A DNA stretch of 13,060 bases from Deltaproteobacteria bacterium (GTDB taxonomy: Bacteria > Desulfobacterota > Desulfobacteria > Desulfobacterales > Desulfatirhabdiaceae): NCBI GenBank assembly GCA_021778975.1, contig JAJYBO010000055.1, forward strand, positions 1-13,060, read 5' to 3'. The translations under genes were made by a program, and so were the position numbers. The notes beneath the pieces are model-generated. The model was not told the origin of the DNA. It searched no databases and saw nothing but the letters and a program-made list of their open reading frames with translations. Position 1 is the stretch's first letter. The number at the start of each line of letters is the position of its first letter. Positions 6,889-13,060 of the stretch are shown here, piece after piece.

Positions 6889-7032
6889 TTGTAAAAAGTC
6901 GAATTTCGGACGACTTTGTAAAAAGGCCCCAGGCGCGGCGCGCAAATTCTGAGGAGTGAAGCGTACTTATGATACGCCGCAACGACGAAGGATGTCGTGC
7001 AACGCAGCATCCGGACTTTTTACGAAATCGTC
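6889..7032 (+). repeat. Dispersed intergenic repeat, copy 2
   Basis: The core at 6909-7032 (124 bp) has 17-bp terminal inverted repeats matching at 15 of 17 positions: GACGACTTTGTAAAAAG at 6909-6925 and CTTTTTACGAAATCGTC at 7016-7032. A second, outer copy of the end motif (GTAAAAAGTC, 6891-6900) also pairs with GACTTTTTAC at 7014-7023. The element matches the reverse complement of copy 1 along its length. It fills most of the 226-nt gap between nusB and trpB, and as RNA it could fold into a long stem. Apart from the trpB ribosome binding site, nothing else was seen in the gap. Confidence 0.82.
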
Positions 7033-7068
7033 ATTATTCACTGCAAGTGTTTCACAGGAGTTTCTTGA

Positions 7069-8439
7069 ATGAAAAAAGTATTTTTATCCGAAGATGAGAT
7101 GCCGCGTCAATGGTACAATATTCTGGCCGATATCAAGCTGAATCCGCCGCTGGGCCCGAATGGAAAACCCATTGGTCCGGAAGACCTCGCTCCCGTATTT
7201 CCCATGAACCTGATCGAGCAGGAAGTCAGCACCGACCGGTGGATTGATATTCCCGAAGCCGTTTTGGACGTGTATCGCATCTGGCGTCCATCGCCTCTGG
7301 TCAGAGCGGTTTCGATGGAAAAAGCCTTGAAAACGCCGGCGCGAATCTATTTCAAGAACGAAAGCGTCAGCCCTCCGGGAAGTCATAAACCCAATACCGC
7401 GGTCCCACAGGTGTATTACAACAAGGTCTTCGGGATCAAAAAAATGACCACAGAAACCGGTGCGGGGCAGTGGGGCAGCGCATTGTCTTTTGCCTGTTCT
7501 CAGTTTGGTATGGAATGCAAGGTTTTTATGGTGCGGGTCAGCTTCGATCAAAAACCGTATCGAAAAGCCATGATGGAAGCCTGGGGCGGTCAATGTGTCG
7601 CAAGTCCCAGCATGGAAACCAAAGCCGGACGTGACGCTCTTGAAAGAGATCCGGAAACGCCGGGCAGTCTCGGAATTGCCATCAGCGAAGCCGTGGAAGC
7701 CGCGGTCAGCGATACGACCGGTCAGACTCGCTATTCCCTTGGCAGCGTTTTGAACCATGTCATGCTGCACCAAACCGTCATTGGTCTGGAAGCCCGAAAG
7801 CAGATGGAAAAAATCGGCGAATATCCGGATGTCATCATTGGTTGCGCTGGCGGGGGCAGTAATTTCGCCGGGCTGGCCTTTCCCTTTGTGGTAGATAAAA
7901 TCAATGGCAAACAGATTGACATCTACCCGGTGGAACCTGCCGCCTGCCCGACCCTGACCCGCGCGCCTTTTGTCTATGACCACGGCGACACGGCGCGATA
8001 TACGCCGCTTCTGGCCATGCACAGTCTGGGACATGCATTCGTGCCGCCGCCGTTTCATGCCGGCGGGCTTCGGTATCACGGAATGGCGCCGACCGTCAGT
8101 CAACTGGCGGTGGAAGGCATTATCACCCCGCGTTCCGTTCAGCAAATCGAGGCATATGACGCGGGGATTGCGTTTGCCAGAACCGAGGGCATCATTCCTG
8201 CCCCTGAAACCACCCACGCCCTGGCCTGCGTGGTGGAGGAAGCCCTGAAAGCCAGAGAAGAGGGAAAAGAAAAAGTAATTCTCTTCTGTTGGAGCGGTCA
8301 TGGTTTGCTGGATTTTGGCGCCTATGAAAAGTATTTTACAGGAAAGCTCCAGAATTTTGAACTCTCCGATGACGAAATATGTAATTCATCAAAAATGTTT
8401 AAAGATTTCCCGAAACCGGCGATTCTGAAAAGCCACTGA
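7069..8439 (+). CDS. trpB: TrpB2-type tryptophan synthase beta chain
   Basis: A PLP enzyme predicted to join indole and serine to tryptophan. At 456 residues, with the N-terminal block WYNILADIKLNPPLGPNGKPI typical of the group, it belongs to the TrpB2 branch rather than the ~400-residue TrpB1 that pairs with TrpA. The PLP lysine is K107 in GSHKPNTA. E129 in TETGAGQWG aligns with the catalytic glutamate. The phosphate-binding loop is GGGSN (261-265). No trpA or other trp gene is nearby, which fits a stand-alone beta chain; such proteins often coexist with a complete trp operon and may salvage indole. AGGAG at 7056-7060 is 8 nt from the ATG. It is followed by a hydrolase gene 23 nt downstream, probably cotranscribed. 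Confidence 0.93.
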   Translation: MKKVFLSEDEMPRQWYNILADIKLNPPLGPNGKPIGPEDLAPVFPMNLIEQEVSTDRWIDIPEAVLDVYRIWRPSPLVRAVSMEKALKTPARIYFKNESVSPPGSHKPNTAVPQVYYNKVFGIKKMTTETGAGQWGSALSFACSQFGMECKVFMVRVSFDQKPYRKAMMEAWGGQCVASPSMETKAGRDALERDPETPGSLGIAISEAVEAAVSDTTGQTRYSLGSVLNHVMLHQTVIGLEARKQMEKIGEYPDVIIGCAGGGSNFAGLAFPFVVDKINGKQIDIYPVEPAACPTLTRAPFVYDHGDTARYTPLLAMHSLGHAFVPPPFHAGGLRYHGMAPTVSQLAVEGIITPRSVQQIEAYDAGIAFARTEGIIPAPETTHALACVVEEALKAREEGKEKVILFCWSGHGLLDFGAYEKYFTGKLQNFELSDDEICNSSKMFKDFPKPAILKSH

Positions 8440-8451
8440 TCCCTGTATTGG

Positions 8452-8459
8452 AAGGAGGT
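8452..8459 (+). promoter_or_regulatory. Strong ribosome binding site that decides the hydrolase start
   Basis: AAGGAGGT is near-perfect and lies 3 nt before GTG 8463. The longer frame from TTG 8448 would place this site inside the coding region and lacks its own, so GTG 8463 is the likely start. Confidence 0.75.
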
Positions 8460-8462
8460 TCC

Positions 8463-9089
8463 GTGATTATTCGCGCTTTGAGCGTTGGGCCTATCATGGC
8501 GAATTGTTTTATCGTGGGCTGCGAAACCACCCGACAGGCCGCTGTCATCGATCCCGGAGCAGACGCTGATCGGATTTTGAAAAAACTGGCGGATGAAAGA
8601 CTGACCGTGTCGTATATCATTGATACGCATGGCCATTTCGATCACGCCGGCGCCAACCGCAGGCTGAAAGAAGCCACCGGGGCCATTCTGGTGATTCACG
8701 AACTGGATAAACCCATGCTGCAAAATCTTTCGACGATGTCCGCCATGTTCGGAATGTCCGCCGAGAATTCACCGCCGCCGGATATGACCGTTCAAGATGG
8801 CGATATCATCCGCATTGGTTCGATAACGCTGACGGTTCTGCACACCCCGGGTCATACGCCCGGTGGCATTTCGCTTGTGACGGACGGATGTGTTTTTGTA
8901 GGAGACACCCTTTTCGCCGGATCTATCGGACGCACCGATTTCCCTGGGGGCGATTATGACACACTGATTTCGAGTATCCGCAACAAGCTCTACCCTCTGG
9001 ATGACCGAACGGTGGTTTATACAGGACATGGCCCCGACACCACCATTGGCAGTGAAAAACGCTTCAATCCTTTTGTAACGGGGGCATGA
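8463..9089 (+). CDS. Metallo-beta-lactamase-fold hydrolase (glyoxalase II-like)
   Basis: A 208-residue soluble MBL-fold hydrolase of the YcbL/glyoxalase II-like group; the substrate, probably a thioester or similar ester, cannot be deduced. The metal ligands are in order: THGHFDH at 55-61 (H56, H58, D60, H61), H131 in HTPGHTPGG, D148 in FVGDTLFAGSIGRTDFPGGD, and H189 in YTGHGPDT. The N-terminus MIIRALSVGPIMANCFIVG is typical of the group. The start is GTG 8463 from the strong ribosome binding site. It follows trpB closely, but no metabolic link between the two is known to me. The stop is 5 nt before a hairpin shared with the convergent regulator gene. Confidence 0.92.
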   Translation: MIIRALSVGPIMANCFIVGCETTRQAAVIDPGADADRILKKLADERLTVSYIIDTHGHFDHAGANRRLKEATGAILVIHELDKPMLQNLSTMSAMFGMSAENSPPPDMTVQDGDIIRIGSITLTVLHTPGHTPGGISLVTDGCVFVGDTLFAGSIGRTDFPGGDYDTLISSIRNKLYPLDDRTVVYTGHGPDTTIGSEKRFNPFVTGA

Positions 9090-9094
9090 TGACG

Positions 9095-9144
9095 GTTCAA
9101 CGAGAAAAACACGGGGAGATGCCTGCCGGGTCGTCTCGTTGAAC
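9095..9144. terminator. Hairpin shared by two convergent genes
   Basis: A perfect 11-bp inverted repeat, GTTCAACGAGA (9095-9105) and TCTCGTTGAAC (9134-9144), encloses 28 nt. It begins 5 nt after the hydrolase stop and ends 8 nt before the regulator's stop codon on the other strand. On the plus strand a T-run (9156-9161) follows, but 11 nt from the stem; on the minus strand there is no U-tract. It probably marks the 3' ends of both transcripts, though not as a textbook intrinsic terminator. Confidence 0.55.
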
Positions 9145-9152
9145 GCATGGTG

Positions 9153-10505
9153 TCATTTTTTCAAGACATTTTTGATATGATTCGGACTTACACCGATATG
9201 CTTCGCGGTTTCTTCGATATCCTGATGGTGCTGCGTCAGCTTTTGGCGAATATATTCTTTTTCAAAAGCCATGAGCGCATCGTTGAAATTGTTGATACCC
9301 AACAAACAGGACATTGCGCTTCCCGCAAAATCCGCCCGTTTTTCTGAATTGATGGGAAATGGAACATCTTCCTCGGTGACGGAGTCGCCGTTCACCGTGA
9401 TGGAAAGGCGATGCAGCAAATTTTTGAGCTCCCGAACATTTCCGGGCCAGGAATATGAACAAAAAAGTTTGAGGGCCTCCGCAGTCAATATTTTGGCTGT
9501 GGACTGATTTTGTCGAGAGAATTCCGATAGAAATATTTCGGATAGTATGGGAATATCTCCTGTTCTTTGTCGCAGCGCCGGCACCTCGATGGGGATTACG
9601 TTCAATCTGAAATAAAGATCGTCGCGAAAATTTCCCGCAGCGATTTCCTGTTCCATATTTTTGTTGCTGGCGGCAATGATGCGGGCGTTCAGTTGCAGGG
9701 TGCGTCCGCCGCCCAGCCGCTGAAACTTCTTCTCTTGAAGCACCCGCAATATTTTCCCCTGGGACTTCAGACTCATATTGCCGATTTCATCCAGAAAGAG
9801 CGTTCCGTTGCCCGCCAGTTCAAATTTGCCTCTTTTTTTCGCCAGCGCGCCGACAAACGCGCCGACTTCGTGACCGAACAATTCGCTTTCAAGCGCATCA
9901 TCCGGGATGGAGGCGCAATCAACATCCACAAGAGGTTCGTGCGCTCGATTACTGAGCTGGTGCAGTGTTCGGGCGACAAGCTCCTTCCCGCAGCCGTTTT
10001 CTCCGGTAATCAGCACCCAGGCGTCCGTAGGGGCCGCGACCGCAATCTGTTTTTTCAAGGCAAGGGTGGCAGGGCTGTTGCCGGATATGGAATTTTTTTC
10101 GATGGTTTTCTTGCGCAGGTAAATATTTTCTTCTTCGAGCTTTCTGAAATTCAGCGCCCGGTTGATGGAGACGATCACCTTGTCTATGGAGAGTGGCTTT
10201 TCGATCAGATCGAAAGCCCCCAGTTTGGTGGCATTGACCGCGGTTTCGATAGTGCCATGCCCGGTAATAATCACGACCTGTGTCACGGGGCTGATTTTCT
10301 TGATTTCCTGAAGAGTCTCGATGCCATCCAGCCCTGGCATCCAGACATCCAGCAGCACCAGATCCGGGGCTTCCTGTTCGATGCGTTTCAGCGCTTCATA
10401 GCCGTTTGAGGCTGTGGAAACCTCGAACCCATCGTCCGCGAGAATGCCTTTTAACGATTGAAGAATGGATGGTTCGTCATCCACAATCATGATGGATGGG
10501 TACAT
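9153..10505 (-). CDS. NtrX-like sigma-54-type response regulator with GAFVGA variant
   Basis: A cytosolic 450-residue transcription regulator in three parts. The receiver domain (about 1-120) has acidic D9/D10, phospho-acceptor D53 in LLDVWMPG, TGHGTIETAV and K103 in EKP. The AAA+ domain (about 139-370) has Walker A GENGCGKE (168-175), Walker B LFLDEIG (236-242), arginines R294/R300 in FRDDLYFRLN, and WPGNVREL (353-360). A Fis-like helix-turn-helix occupies about 412-450 (DIEETAKHIGVSPNHIKNVLKK). The pattern, especially GTIETAVNATKLGAFDLIEKPLS, is closest to NtrX. Oddly, the sigma-54 contact loop reads GAFVGA (215-220), with V218 in place of the usual threonine. Translation starts at ATG 10505 after AAGGA. 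No histidine kinase gene adjoins it. It is divergent from a protease gene and may control that promoter. Confidence 0.93.
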   Translation of the reverse strand: MYPSIMIVDDEPSILQSLKGILADDGFEVSTASNGYEALKRIEQEAPDLVLLDVWMPGLDGIETLQEIKKISPVTQVVIITGHGTIETAVNATKLGAFDLIEKPLSIDKVIVSINRALNFRKLEEENIYLRKKTIEKNSISGNSPATLALKKQIAVAAPTDAWVLITGENGCGKELVARTLHQLSNRAHEPLVDVDCASIPDDALESELFGHEVGAFVGALAKKRGKFELAGNGTLFLDEIGNMSLKSQGKILRVLQEKKFQRLGGGRTLQLNARIIAASNKNMEQEIAAGNFRDDLYFRLNVIPIEVPALRQRTGDIPILSEIFLSEFSRQNQSTAKILTAEALKLFCSYSWPGNVRELKNLLHRLSITVNGDSVTEEDVPFPINSEKRADFAGSAMSCLLGINNFNDALMAFEKEYIRQKLTQHHQDIEETAKHIGVSPNHIKNVLKK

Positions 10506-10564
10506 CTATAGTCCTTTTTTGAAGTTTGTAACGATTTTTTTTAATTTTTCAAGGCTATAACATG

Positions 10565-10578
10565 TTCTTCAGGAAGAA
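10565..10578. promoter_or_regulatory. Perfect palindrome, candidate regulator binding site
   Basis: TTCTTC-AG-GAAGAA is a perfect 6-2-6 dyad centred about 53 nt upstream of the transcription start predicted from the -24/-12 element. A Fis-like dimer could bind it, but enhancers for sigma-54 usually lie further upstream, and only one copy was seen. The assignment is inference. Confidence 0.35.
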
Positions 10579-10597
10579 GAAAGAAAAAGTGGCCGGA

Positions 10598-10614
10598 TTG
10601 GATCCGCAATTGCT
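10598..10614 (+). promoter_or_regulatory. Candidate sigma-54 (-24/-12) promoter for the protease operon
   Basis: TTGGATCCGCAATTGCT matches the pattern TTGGCAC-N5-TTGCT. The invariant GG (10600-10601) and GC (10612-10613) have exactly 10 nt between them, and the -12 part TTGCT is perfect. The -24 part deviates at GGAT instead of GGCA. Transcription would start near 10625, giving a 5' leader of about 127 nt before ATG 10752. It points away from a sigma-54-type activator gene, which supports function. Confidence 0.5.
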
Positions 10615-10751
10615 CAGGTCCGCGATTGCAGAAGATATCTCTTGACATCATGAAAAACGCTAATAATCCAATTATCATTCGACAGTGCCATAACGCCATG
10701 ATTTTCAAGATAACACTATCTGAAAACCGCCGAAACACAAGGAACGAACGC

Positions 10752-12761
10752 ATGAAACCACACATTTTCAAAGTCTTGCTTCTGTTTTCCGTTCTGTTTG
10801 CCCTGCTGATAGTTACCCCTTTTCGTTCTTCCGCTGCATGCAGTACGGGATGTATCCTGGTCAACAGCGACTTGAGCATGACGCCCTGCGTGGAATACCA
10901 GGGGGTCGCCTACACGTTCAAGCTCAAATTTTCTCAGGATGGCTCCGACCTTTTGTGGAAAATGGACGCCTCCACGTTCAAACAGTCGCAATCCGGCGCC
11001 GCAAACTGTATTCCAATAGGCAGCGACCTGGCGATCAAGGTGTGTTGCGCGGATTTGATGAACTACACTTACAGCTTCACCCTCAATTATGTCTCGGATC
11101 TGACCTGGAAAATGGATACGACCACTTTTACCGGAACACCGGGCGATCCGTTGTTTCCCTTTCAGTGGCATATCCGCAACACGGGCCAGACCACATTTTC
11201 CACCGGAGCCGGAACCCCCGGAGAGGATCTTCACATGACACAGGCCATGGCCAGCCGCCTTACCGGCGCCGGAATCATCATGGCTATTCTCGATGAAGGC
11301 CTTGAAATCGCTCATGAAGACCTCAAGGCCAACATCATTCCCAACGGCTCTTACAACTTTCTGAATGGCACCACCGACCCCACCTATGCCAAAACGAGCG
11401 GCGACCACGGCACCAGCGTGGCCGGCATCGCCGCTGCGGTTGCCATGAACGGCGTCGGCGGACGCGGCGTCGCCCCCAATGCCTCACTTAAAGGGTTCAA
11501 TATTCTCTCAGCGCAAACGACGGAAAATTTTGTCATGTCAATGGGAGGAAACGGAAACGTCCCATCCCAGAACGTGGATATCTTCAACATGAGCTATGGT
11601 GATGACGTTCTTTACTATAACCCCCTGGCAGATTCCCTGCGAAACCTTTTCACCAATACATCGCCGACGCTTCGGGGCGGTAAGGGCGCCATTTATGTCA
11701 AATCTTCGGGAAACGGCTTTCAATCTATGGATATCAAGGCTGGACAGACCACTTACACCTACCGCTGCACCGATCAGAAATATGGCAGGAGCGATCTGAC
11801 CTGCCAGAATGCCGATGCGGATGAAGAGCAATCCCGGCCGGAAGTGATCACCGTGGGGGCTTACAACGCCAACGGTGTCAGGGCGTCTTATTCGACGGCA
11901 GGATCAAACTTGTGGGTATGTGCGCCCGGGGGGGAAAGCGGCGTAACTGCCCCTGGTATTTTGACCACCGATGCCAGCGGGTGTAACAGGGGATACAGCC
12001 AGAAAAATCTTACAGACCCTGCCAATTCATTTGAAACCGGAGACGTCACATACAACCCGAACTGCAATTACACCAGCACGTTCGACGGCACATCCGCCGC
12101 GGCGCCTGCGGCATCCGGCGCCATTGCACTGATACTCCAGGCCAATCCGAATCTCTACCGGCGCGATGTCAAGTACATCCTCGCCAAAACGGCACGAAAG
12201 ATTGATCCCAATTCTCCCGGCTCGCTTGTCACTGTTAGTATCAACGGCAGTAATTATATCGCCAGCCAGGGTTGGATCACCAATGCCGCCGGATTTAATT
12301 TTAACAACTGGTACGGTTTCGGCGCCATTGATGTGGACGCTGCCGTCGCCTTGGCCAAAATATATCAGGCGAACAGCCTGCCATCGCTCAGCGACAAAAC
12401 CTACGGCGCGACGTTCGATCCCGTACCGATTCCGGACAACAGCGCCGCAGGCGTTACCAAAACCATTGATGCGCCCGATAACATGACCATCGAGAATCTC
12501 ATAGTGATGGTCGCCACAGATCACCCGGACACCCGTGAAGTGGGCATTGAAATTACATCGCCCAGCGGCACCCGAAGCATTCTGCTCAATCTTTACAGTG
12601 CCGTACAAACCGGGTTGAATGCTGCCAATGGAGTGCTGTTTTCAAGCAACGCCTTTTTCGGTGAAAAAAGCAAGGGAATCTGGACGCTCAAAGTTGTGGA
12701 CGGCTGGCCGGGAAACACAGGATCGTTAGAATTGTTCAATCTTCGCATACTCGGATATTGA
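10752..12761 (+). CDS. Secreted kexin/subtilisin-like serine protease (S8) with P domain
   Basis: An exported 669-residue protease. ATG 10752 is chosen over the open frame from 10626 because AAGGA (10739-10743) precedes it and it gives a clean signal peptide: MKPHIFK, a hydrophobic core 8-23, and probable cleavage near A28/A29. Residues 30-126 hold two related ~45-residue modules, each ending WKMDxxTF (69-76 and 119-126). The motif FPFQWHIRNTGQ (135-146) leads into the S8 domain (about 170-535). The catalytic triad is D181 (ILDEG), H219 (GDHGTSVAG) and S448 (DGTSAAAPAASG), with oxyanion N321 (SSGNG). A P (proprotein convertase) domain occupies about 565-669, with ITSPSGTRSILL and GIWTLKVVDG. 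There are 11 cysteines beyond the signal core, many in the modules. Probable substrates are extracellular or periplasmic. It is followed 10 nt later by another exported protein gene. Confidence 0.93.
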   Translation: MKPHIFKVLLLFSVLFALLIVTPFRSSAACSTGCILVNSDLSMTPCVEYQGVAYTFKLKFSQDGSDLLWKMDASTFKQSQSGAANCIPIGSDLAIKVCCADLMNYTYSFTLNYVSDLTWKMDTTTFTGTPGDPLFPFQWHIRNTGQTTFSTGAGTPGEDLHMTQAMASRLTGAGIIMAILDEGLEIAHEDLKANIIPNGSYNFLNGTTDPTYAKTSGDHGTSVAGIAAAVAMNGVGGRGVAPNASLKGFNILSAQTTENFVMSMGGNGNVPSQNVDIFNMSYGDDVLYYNPLADSLRNLFTNTSPTLRGGKGAIYVKSSGNGFQSMDIKAGQTTYTYRCTDQKYGRSDLTCQNADADEEQSRPEVITVGAYNANGVRASYSTAGSNLWVCAPGGESGVTAPGILTTDASGCNRGYSQKNLTDPANSFETGDVTYNPNCNYTSTFDGTSAAAPAASGAIALILQANPNLYRRDVKYILAKTARKIDPNSPGSLVTVSINGSNYIASQGWITNAAGFNFNNWYGFGAIDVDAAVALAKIYQANSLPSLSDKTYGATFDPVPIPDNSAAGVTKTIDAPDNMTIENLIVMVATDHPDTREVGIEITSPSGTRSILLNLYSAVQTGLNAANGVLFSSNAFFGEKSKGIWTLKVVDGWPGNTGSLELFNLRILGY

Positions 12762-12771
12762 TAGGTGACAA

Positions 12772-13060
12772 ATGAATACAACATCGAAAAACATCAAAAA
12801 ACTCGGCGGTATCGGTATGGCGGGAACGGGTATATGGGCAGTGATGCTGCTGTTGTGTGCTCTGGCGGTACTGATTCCGAAATCCGGATGGGGCCTCGAT
12901 CCGCTTCAGGAGCATATCGCTTTTGTAACGTCTCTTCCCCAGGGAACAGCATTTGACAATGACGGATCCTCGTATGCCTGGCTGCCGACACTCGGCGCCG
13001 TAAACACCGCTACCGGAACTACCAGCGCCGCCGAGACAGCAGCGATTCAGACAGCCTCGA
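12772..13060 (+). CDS. N-terminus of an exported or membrane-anchored protein (partial)
   Basis: ATG 12772 opens a frame that reaches the window end without a stop (96 codons). AGGTG at 12763-12767 precedes it, and the protease stop is only 10 nt upstream, so the two are probably cotranscribed and coupled. The N-terminus is MNTTSKNIKKLGG followed by a hydrophobic stretch (about 14-35, GMAGTGIWAVMLLLCALAVL) and then SGWGLD. This looks like a signal peptide or a single anchor. The mature part begins PLQEHIAFVTSLPQGTAFDN and turns Thr/Ala-rich. I do not recognise a family. It may be a substrate, partner or structural surface protein served by the protease, which is speculation. Confidence 0.7.
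   Translation, partial: MNTTSKNIKKLGGIGMAGTGIWAVMLLLCALAVLIPKSGWGLDPLQEHIAFVTSLPQGTAFDNDGSSYAWLPTLGAVNTATGTTSAAETAAIQTAS

Larger units (their letters stand above)
10506..10751. other. Divergent intergenic region between regulator and protease genes
   Basis: These 246 nt separate the start codons of the regulator (minus) and the protease (plus). The half nearest the regulator is AT-rich, with T-runs at 10515-10520 and around 10534-10555. It contains the palindrome at 10565-10578 and the sigma-54-like element at 10598-10614. A perfect TTGACA at 10642-10647 has no correctly spaced -10 box. No RNA gene or additional coding frame is supported. Confidence 0.6.

Noticed and set aside
9567..10409. 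Plus-strand 280-codon open frame opposite the response regulator
   Set aside because: The minus-strand frame carries unmistakable receiver, AAA+ and helix-turn-helix motifs; the plus-strand translation has none.
10642..10647. Perfect sigma-70 -35 box TTGACA upstream of the protease
   Set aside because: No -10-like hexamer occurs 16-18 nt downstream; the nearest AT-rich candidates are at 13-14 or 25 nt.
10626..10751. N-terminal extension of the protease frame (42 extra codons)
   Set aside because: It would put the signal peptide 42 residues inside the protein, would begin almost at the predicted transcription start, and lacks a ribosome binding site; ATG 10752 has both a site and a proper signal peptide.
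12765..12956. Alternative 63-codon frame overlapping the last gene
   Set aside because: The translation (rich in R, Y and G) has no signal or motif, while the frame from ATG 12772 gives a clean export signal and stays open to the window end.
1..13060. CRISPR arrays, tRNA/rRNA genes, insertion-sequence transposases, phage genes
   Set aside because: Both strands were read for regularly spaced repeats, RNA gene cores and transposase/integrase motifs; none was seen.

Overview
The window is a chromosomal segment of a Gram-negative bacterium, most likely a sulfate-reducing member of the Desulfobacterota (Desulfobacteraceae/Desulfosarcinaceae-like). This is inferred from the gene order glyA - dCMP deaminase - nrdR - ribD - ribE - ribBA - ribH - nusB, from the NtrX-like sigma-54 type regulator, from a stand-alone TrpB2-type tryptophan synthase beta chain, and from a short dispersed repeat whose ends read GTAAAAAG/CTTTTTAC. 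No database search was possible.

Layout. (1) Positions 1-269: the tail of an upstream gene (stop at 53-55), then a ~140-bp dispersed repeat (copy 1), then a terminator-like hairpin with a T-run just ahead of glyA. (2) Positions 270-6842: eight tightly packed plus-strand genes that look like one operon. glyA makes glycine and 5,10-methylene-THF. A dCMP deaminase feeds dUMP/dTMP synthesis. NrdR is the ATP-cone repressor of ribonucleotide reductase genes. RibD, RibE, RibBA and RibH form a complete riboflavin pathway from GTP and ribulose-5-phosphate, except for the dephosphorylation step. NusB is the antitermination factor and carries a long C-terminal tail. The only sizeable internal gap is the 122 nt before ribBA. 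(3) Positions 6843-7068: a second copy of the dispersed repeat, inverted relative to copy 1, so the pair brackets the operon. (4) Positions 7069-9089: trpB (TrpB2 type) and a glyoxalase-II-like metallo-beta-lactamase-fold hydrolase, ending at a hairpin shared with the convergent regulator gene. (5) Positions 9153-10505, minus strand: an NtrX-like response regulator without a visible partner kinase, carrying GAFVGA where the family has GAFTGA. (6) Positions 10506-10751: a divergent intergenic region with a well-spaced sigma-54 (-24/-12) promoter candidate pointing toward the protease and a perfect 6-2-6 palindrome just upstream of it. (7) Positions 10752-13060: a secreted kexin/subtilisin-like (S8) protease with a C-terminal P domain and a duplicated ~45-residue N-terminal module, followed 10 nt later by the start of a second exported protein that runs off the window.

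Regions 2 to 4 are mostly housekeeping. The part most likely to hold something new is 9153-13060: a divergent regulator, a sigma-54-like promoter, and a two-gene cassette of exported proteins headed by the protease.
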